In this document: in pieces, positions 60,016 to 64,000 of the stretch
How positions within the stretch are numbered: position 1 is the first letter of the stretch
How the letters are laid out: each line of letters begins with the position of its first letter
Assembly: GCF_022808985.1 (NCBI RefSeq)
Contig: NZ_JAKZFT010000007.1
Span: forward strand, 1-64,000
Length of the DNA stretch: 64,000 nucleotides
DNA from: Geotalea sp. SG265
GTDB lineage: Bacteria; Desulfobacterota; Desulfuromonadia; Geobacterales; Geobacteraceae
Direction: 5' to 3'
Position numbers and translations under genes: made by a program
The notes under the pieces: generated by a model
What the model was told of the DNA's origin: nothing
The model's database searches: none
Seen by the model: the letters and a program-made list of their open reading frames with translations, nothing else

Positions 60016-61972
60016 CGTTCAATATCCCCCTCTTTTCCAAGTCGTCTGCCACGTAGCCCAGATCCAGTTCTTCCAGCCTCTCCCGCGTCGGAATGCCATC
60101 CTGGTTCCACCCTTTATAGGTGTAATAGGTGGAGAGGAGTTCATCCTCCAGTTCGGGAAAGCGCCGCTTCCAGTGGTCGGCGGGGGTTTTTTCGTCCTTC
60201 CTGGTGATTCCCTTGCGGTTGTTGTAGGCCCGGTGCAGGTTTCGGCTCCGGTTGGCGATCTGCTTCAGCCCCGTCTCGTCCAGATCCATGCCCGTTGCCG
60301 CCGAGATGAGCCTCGGGTAGTTATGGATGTGATAGGGGGGCTTGAGGCAGAAGGAGGACATCCCGCAGCACATGCCGACGGCATCGTCGATGTTGTGCAT
60401 CATCTCCATCCAGTCGACGATCTCGCAGCACATGGGTGGGGTCGGATAGTAGGGGATCGCCTTTTCTCCCCGCAGCTCCCAGTCCAGCACGTACTGCTTG
60501 AACTTTTCATCGGGGATCTGGGGCCAGTCGCGGACGAATTCCTCCCGCTGCTCCATGGTGGGGAAGGCCGACTGGGGCCACTGTCCCTCCATCTGGGTGA
60601 TGCTGATCTTCTCGTTGGTGGCATACATGAGGAAGTAGAGCGGATCCAGGGTCCCCAGCTTGACGGGGAGCTGCTCGTGCTTCTTGATGGTGTTGTGGTC
60701 GAATTCCTCGGCACCGTTGCCGATCTTGCGGGCGGCGAAGTAGACCCCGTCGGCGAGGATGTCGCCGATCCCCTCCCGGTGCGCCACCCGGTCGAGGAGC
60801 CAGAAGAACCGCCCCTCCTTGTCCTTGGGACACCCCTCGAAATCCTTGTCGGTGAGAATGCCCGCATCGTAGAGTTCCACGGCAAAGGCCAGGATCTGCG
60901 GCGTCGAGAAGGAATCGACCCCGTACTCGGTGGCGCGCTGGAGGATCTTCCAGGAAAAATCCAGGTCGTCCACGTAGGCCGCCATGGCATAGGTGAGCTT
61001 GCCGAAGCATTTGGCCATGTAGCGAGGGGTGTCCTTGTGGGAGATCAGGGCGCCGCAATGGGTCGGGCAGTTGTAGCAACTGATGAGCCGTTTCACAGCC
61101 GCATTTTGGGACTTGGACCAGGAGGCATCGATCTCTTCCGTCCAGAAATCCCGGCGTCGGGTGCGGGCGTTGCCCCAGGCAAAGTTTTCCGTATGCCATT
61201 TTTCGTCCGTATGGAGCATCTCCTGGGGTGATCCGATGCCGGAAAGTATTGTCATGACATCCTTGATCGGGTTATCCCAGCGGTACTTGATGTAATCGGT
61301 AACCCCCTGCAGTTCTTTCATAAACTCCTCGGGGCGGGCGAGGAAGACATCCTTGGTGCCGCGGATGGCGACTGCCTTGATCTTCTTATCCCCCATGACC
61401 GCGCCCCCCCCGAGCCGGCTTGCGCTGGAACGGGCCTGCTCGATGGAAGCGGTGAAAACGCGATTTTCCCCCGCCGGGCCGATGGCCGCCACCTGTGCCT
61501 TGGGCTGGCGCAGCTCCTTGCGGATCAGTTCCTGGGTCTCCACCGCCCCTTTGCCTTTCAGGTGGGAGGCGTCGCGGAGCTCCACCTTGTCGTTGTTCAC
61601 GTAGAGGTAGACCCAGTCGGGCGACTTGTTCTTGAAAACGATCTTGTCGTAGCCCGCATACTTCATCTCGGCGGCGAAAAATCCACCCATCATGGGATAG
61701 GCCAGGGTGTCCGACTGGGGCGAGATGAACGAAACGACGGTGCGGTTGGCGCTGAAGACCGGCGTGCCGTTTAACAGGCCTGTACTGAAGACGAGCAGAT
61801 TCTCCCGGTCGAAGGCCTTCGTTTCCGGCGGCACCCGGTCCCAGTGCAGCTTGACACTGGTACCCAACCCCCCAAGATGGAGCTCCATCAGTTTGGGATC
61901 GGTGGCCACCCGCTCGACATTGCCGGTGGCCAGATCCACTTCCAGATAATATCCTGCTTCTGCGTATCTCAT
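60002..61972 (-). CDS. BamB-type tungsten enzyme (AOR superfamily)
   Basis: A 656-residue AOR-family protein close to BamB, the active-site subunit of class II benzoyl-CoA reductase. [4Fe-4S] cysteines are in SCYNCPTHC (299-306). Cys322 (AKCFGKLTY) is at the position of BamB's tungsten ligand; Glu251 and His260 are kept, while the site equal to BamB His255 is Thr with a His next to it at 254. It could be a second benzoyl-CoA-type reductase or a paralogue for another aryl-CoA. The other Bam subunits (D-I) are not in the window; a DVU_155x-type module follows instead. Confidence 0.85.
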   Translation of the reverse strand: MRYAEAGYYLEVDLATGNVERVATDPKLMELHLGGLGTSVKLHWDRVPPETKAFDRENLLVFSTGLLNGTPVFSANRTVVSFISPQSDTLAYPMMGGFFAAEMKYAGYDKIVFKNKSPDWVYLYVNNDKVELRDASHLKGKGAVETQELIRKELRQPKAQVAAIGPAGENRVFTASIEQARSSASRLGGGAVMGDKKIKAVAIRGTKDVFLARPEEFMKELQGVTDYIKYRWDNPIKDVMTILSGIGSPQEMLHTDEKWHTENFAWGNARTRRRDFWTEEIDASWSKSQNAAVKRLISCYNCPTHCGALISHKDTPRYMAKCFGKLTYAMAAYVDDLDFSWKILQRATEYGVDSFSTPQILAFAVELYDAGILTDKDFEGCPKDKEGRFFWLLDRVAHREGIGDILADGVYFAARKIGNGAEEFDHNTIKKHEQLPVKLGTLDPLYFLMYATNEKISITQMEGQWPQSAFPTMEQREEFVRDWPQIPDEKFKQYVLDWELRGEKAIPYYPTPPMCCEIVDWMEMMHNIDDAVGMCCGMSSFCLKPPYHIHNYPRLISAATGMDLDETGLKQIANRSRNLHRAYNNRKGITRKDEKTPADHWKRRFPELEDELLSTYYTYKGWNQDGIPTRERLEELDLGYVADDLEKRGILNDGKN

Positions 61973-62004
61973 GTTTCCCCCTCTTTAAAGATTACGGTTG
62001 ATTC

Positions 62005-62187
62005 CTATTTTTCTATGCGGAGACACGTCTGCATCGAATGCTGACAGAACCCGCCGCATGCTTCCCTGATGCCGATATCGGAACGTCCGAGATGCTCCCT
62101 CATTACCTCAGGATCCAGGGCCACGCGCTCGATATTCCCCGTCGCCACATTGATTTCCAGATAACAGCCGACCTCTTCGTATTTCAT
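62005..62187 (-). pseudogene. N-terminal BamB-like fragment upstream of the intact gene
   Basis: About 35 codons from MKYEEVGCYLEINVATGNIERVALDPE match the start of the intact BamB-like gene; then similarity ends and the frame closes after 60 residues with a Cys-containing tail. A good GGGGGCAGGA site precedes it. It may be a decayed duplicate or a small leader protein. Together with the doubled riboswitch it suggests duplication of the whole 5' region. Confidence 0.6.
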
Positions 62188-62274
62188 TCCTGCCCCCTTT
62201 CTGTTACATGAGTTGCTCAGCGTCATTCTTCAGCTTTTTGTTTTGAGCCATCCGGCGCACTTTTCAGCCTTGAC

Positions 62275-62308
62275 GAAAAAAGGGGCTCTCTGGATAGAAA
62301 GGCCCCTT
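62275..62308 (-). terminator. Terminator of Moco-type riboswitch copy 2
   Basis: On the minus strand AAGGGGC pairs with GCCCCTT around CTTTCTATCCAGAGA-type bases, followed by TTTTTT. Confidence 0.7.
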
Positions 62309-62433
62309 GACGTAGCGGATACACCTCCGCGCCGTTGGGTCCCCTTTGCATAAGGAAGGCAAGGCCGTTTCCAGCGATACCCATAGGCCGGACCGCCATG
62401 GGGATTTCCCTTTAGGCGCCGCGGCTCGGAGAC
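62307..62433 (-). promoter_or_regulatory. Moco riboswitch, copy 2 (downstream of the tandem pair)
   Basis: The same ordered blocks as copy 1 on the minus strand: CTCCGAGCCGCGGCGCCTAA, GGCGGTCCGGCCTA, GGAAACGGC, TGCCTTCC, ATGCAAAGG and GACCCAACGGC. It is closest to the BamB-like gene and has its own terminator. Confidence 0.78.
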
Positions 62434-62493
62434 TGTTTCAAATTTTCATGCTGCACTTCCCACGTTCTCGGCTTGAGAGCGTAGCGGCAAAAC

Positions 62494-62526
62494 AAAAGGG
62501 GCATCTCTGGATAGAAAGGCCCCTTG
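62494..62526 (-). terminator. Terminator of Moco-type riboswitch copy 3
   Basis: On the minus strand AAGGGGC pairs with GCCCCTT, followed by a short TTG TTTT run. Weaker T-run than copy 2. Confidence 0.55.
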
Positions 62527-62653
62527 ACGACGTGGACATAGCTCCACGCCGCTCAGGTCCCCTTTGCATAAGGAAGGCACCGCCGTTTCCCGCGATACCC
62601 GTAGGCCGGACCGCCGTGGGGAATTTCCCTTTAGGCGCCGCGGCTCGGAGACT
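62526..62653 (-). promoter_or_regulatory. Moco riboswitch, copy 3 (upstream of the tandem pair)
   Basis: The aptamer repeats copy 2 at a 219-base offset with the same blocks, except that the last is GGACCTGAGCGGC in place of GACCCAACGGC. It lies between the promoter and copy 2. Confidence 0.75.
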
Positions 62654-62697
62654 GTTTTAAATTTTCATGCAGCTTCGGTACATGCTTCTGCCGCATT

Positions 62698-62733
62698 TGG
62701 TAAAGTAGTACTATATTACCATAATATCGTCAA
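62698..62733 (-). promoter_or_regulatory. Candidate promoter and operator of the riboswitch operon
   Basis: On the minus strand TTGACG (62733-62728), a 17-base spacer and a weak TACTAC (62710-62705). A dyad TGGTAA-N12-TTACCA (62698-62721) covers the -10 region; TACCATAATA (62717-62726) is shared with the etfB upstream site. Confidence 0.45.
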
Positions 62734-62887
62734 GCTAATTTTCTGTTTTTTATAAAAGTGTTTTACAACACCTAGCCCTTGACCTCAGTCGAGGAGTAAC
62801 GCTAAATTGCAAAGGTGCCGCAGTTCTTCGAGCGCTTGCTGATCCTGCCGGAGAACGCCAGGAGAAGGTGCTCTTCTGAGAAAACAA

Positions 62888-62912
62888 AAAGCCCTCGGGG
62901 TTGCCGAGGGCC
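62888..62912 (-). terminator. Terminator of the rubrerythrin gene
   Basis: On the minus strand GCCCTCGG pairs with CCGAGGGC around a CAAC-type loop and runs into TTTTTG. Confidence 0.78.
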
Positions 62913-62993
62913 TTTAATTTTGTGCTGGATTGGATACGGAAACGCAATGCTGCAGGCCGTACCTAAATTCTATTTGCAGTATACCGGTCCCGC

Positions 62994-63536
62994 CTAGAAG
63001 TACCGCTTCAACAGCCCGGCAAAGACCTGCCCATGGCGGGCTTCATCCTTGCACATCTCGTGGACCGTGTCATGGACGGCATCGTAGTTCAGCTGCTTCG
63101 CCTTGGTCGCCAGATCTTTCTTACCTTGGCAGGCGCCGTGCTCCGCATCGACCCGCATGGTCAGGTTGGTTTTCGTATCGGACTTGACCACTTCGCCCAA
63201 TAGTTCGGCGAATTTTGCGGCATGTTCCGCCTCCTCGAAGGCAATCCGCTTGTAGGCCTCAGCCACTTCGGGATAGCCTTCCCGGTCTGCCTGGCGGCTC
63301 ATGGCGAGATACATGCCGACCTCGGTGCATTCCCCGACGAAGTTTCTTTTGAGCCCTTCCACGATCTCTGCATCGATGCCCTGGGCAACGCCGATTTTAT
63401 GCTCATCGGCCCAGGTCAGGACCCCTTCCTCCTTGACGACGAACTTCTCCGCCGGTGCCTTGCAGACCGGGCATTCGGCGGGCGGTGCATCCCCCTCATG
63501 GATATAACCACAAACACTGCAGACATATTTCTTCAT
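62994..63536 (-). CDS. Rubrerythrin with N-terminal rubredoxin domain
   Basis: A 180-residue rubrerythrin variant in reverse domain order: a rubredoxin-type [Fe(Cys)4] site at the N terminus ([20 protein letters not shown]) and a ferritin-like diiron domain ([42 protein letters not shown] with ExxH motifs). It would reduce hydrogen peroxide in the cytosol. The start at 63536 was chosen because translation there begins with MKKYVCSVC. Confidence 0.88.
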   Translation of the reverse strand: MKKYVCSVCGYIHEGDAPPAECPVCKAPAEKFVVKEEGVLTWADEHKIGVAQGIDAEIVEGLKRNFVGECTEVGMYLAMSRQADREGYPEVAEAYKRIAFEEAEHAAKFAELLGEVVKSDTKTNLTMRVDAEHGACQGKKDLATKAKQLNYDAVHDTVHEMCKDEARHGQVFAGLLKRYF

Positions 63537-63595
63537 GTTTTCCTCCCTCTTAAGTTTACAGGCCGCTTTTAGCAAGGCCTTTGGTGGTCTGACTT

Positions 63596-64000
63596 TTAGT
63601 TCTCGGTCAAGACATGGGCTTCGTAAATATCCTCGATTCTCTTTTTGTGCCCCAGTTCTACGTCGGCAAAGACCAGCAGCGTCTTCTTCAGCTGGGGGTC
63701 ATCAGTTGCATCGGCAGCGATCTTGTACAGGTGATAGGCATTTTCTTCCGTCTTGACAGCATATTGCAAAATTTCCGTATAGGTCATGTTCGGGCGCAGG
63801 GGGATCGACACAAGATATTTGCTGATCCCCATGTCCGGCATTTTCTGGGCGCGCAACTGTTCCGCCTGGGCAAAATCGATGTTGCTGAATACCGTTTTGT
63901 GCCCCTTCTCCTCGGCAACGAATGACTCAAACATCTTCCGCGAGGCGATGTCCGTGGAGAGCCTTGCCGCTTCCGAATAAAGCTGCACCGCCTCCTCTTC
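63596..64000 (-). CDS. Ferritin-like rubrerythrin-family protein, truncated by the window
   Basis: At least 134 residues of a ferritin-like diiron protein ([60 protein letters not shown]), with four ExxH-type ligand motifs. The frame is open to the end of the window, so the start lies outside. It should protect against peroxide, along with the rubrerythrin downstream. Transcription is co-directional. Confidence 0.82.
   Translation of the reverse strand, partial: EEEAVQLYSEAARLSTDIASRKMFESFVAEEKGHKTVFSNIDFAQAEQLRAQKMPDMGISKYLVSIPLRPNMTYTEILQYAVKTEENAYHLYKIAADATDDPQLKKTLLVFADVELGHKKRIEDIYEAHVLTEN

Larger units (their letters stand above)
62661..62993. other. Gap before the riboswitch operon
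   Basis: About 330 bases with no gene: a candidate promoter and operator for the riboswitch operon (62698-62733) and the rubrerythrin terminator (62888-62912). The stretch 62762-62885 shows nothing recognisable. Confidence 0.6.

Noticed and set aside
62346-62660. Short plus-strand frames across the tandem riboswitches
   Set aside because: They are repeated because the aptamers are repeated, and have no homology or ribosome site of note.
1-64000. CRISPR arrays, tRNA or rRNA genes
   Set aside because: No regularly spaced short repeats and no cloverleaf or rRNA motifs were recognised on either strand.

Overview
The window looks like chromosome from a strictly anaerobic, metal-reducing Geobacteraceae-type deltaproteobacterium (Geobacter/Geotalea-like). 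Supporting signs are a p-cresol methylhydroxylase operon with its own bc-type complex, benzoyl-CoA pathway genes (dch, had, etfAB), a BamB-type tungstoenzyme, many sigma-54 enhancer-binding proteins, multihaem c cytochromes, Moco-type riboswitches and a GEMM riboswitch. This is inferred from gene content; no rRNA is present.

Layout. 1-2.4 kb: a RAYT transposase, an actP remnant, a RAYT remnant, a HigBA-type toxin-antitoxin pair and a mobA remnant. 2.4-12.4 kb (minus): two paralogous cytosolic molybdopterin oxidoreductases. One follows a Moco-type riboswitch and three accessory genes (CxxC redox protein, C_GCAxxG_C_C protein, PaaK-like CoA ligase). The other has mobA, a sigma-54 promoter and a CBS-PAS sigma-54 activator. 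12.7-18.3 kb (minus): ptb and buk with a sigma-54 promoter, then an NtrC-type two-component system. 18.5-21.5 kb (plus): a GEMM-type riboswitch and cell-envelope lipoproteins, including two L,D-transpeptidases. 21.5-24.8 kb (minus): a riboflavin kinase-HAD fusion, an FMN-binding protein and an XylR/DmpR-type activator.

25.3-41.9 kb (plus): a very long probable operon behind a sigma-54 promoter with two upstream dyads. It encodes an MFS transporter, a GltD-like flavoprotein, a cytochrome b/subunit IV/Rieske complex, a tetrahaem cytochrome, a monohaem cytochrome, a Tat-exported small protein, two p-cresol methylhydroxylase-like flavoproteins, an outer-membrane channel, a second butyrate-kinase-family protein, an SDR, a PNPOx-like protein, an aldehyde:ferredoxin oxidoreductase, MoaD-like and HesA-like proteins, and TatA. 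42.0-49.3 kb (plus): a MarR regulator with two matching operators, a three-subunit Mo hydroxylase, and maturation genes xdhC, yqeB, yqeC and mocA. 49.3-56.2 kb (minus): an amidohydrolase, then thiolase, SDR, dch, had, etfA and etfB of the benzoyl-CoA pathway. 56.4-62.7 kb (minus): two tandem Moco-type riboswitches, a truncated and an intact BamB-like tungstoenzyme, a BamC-like ferredoxin, and a second accessory module (CxxC protein, methyltransferase, C_GCAxxG_C_C protein, Tes-like radical SAM protein). The end holds rubrerythrin-type oxidative-stress genes.

How it fits together (inference): p-cresol would be oxidised in the periplasm by the flavocytochrome, with electrons entering the bc-type complex. 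The aldehyde would be oxidised by the AOR. The acid would reach a CoA thioester and be dehydroxylated and reduced. Dch/Had, the SDR, thiolase and Etf would carry out later steps. The most interesting uncharacterised part is the duplicated Moco-riboswitch-linked accessory module (about 4.6-7.1 kb and 56.5-59.5 kb), which sits beside two unrelated pterin-Mo/W enzymes.
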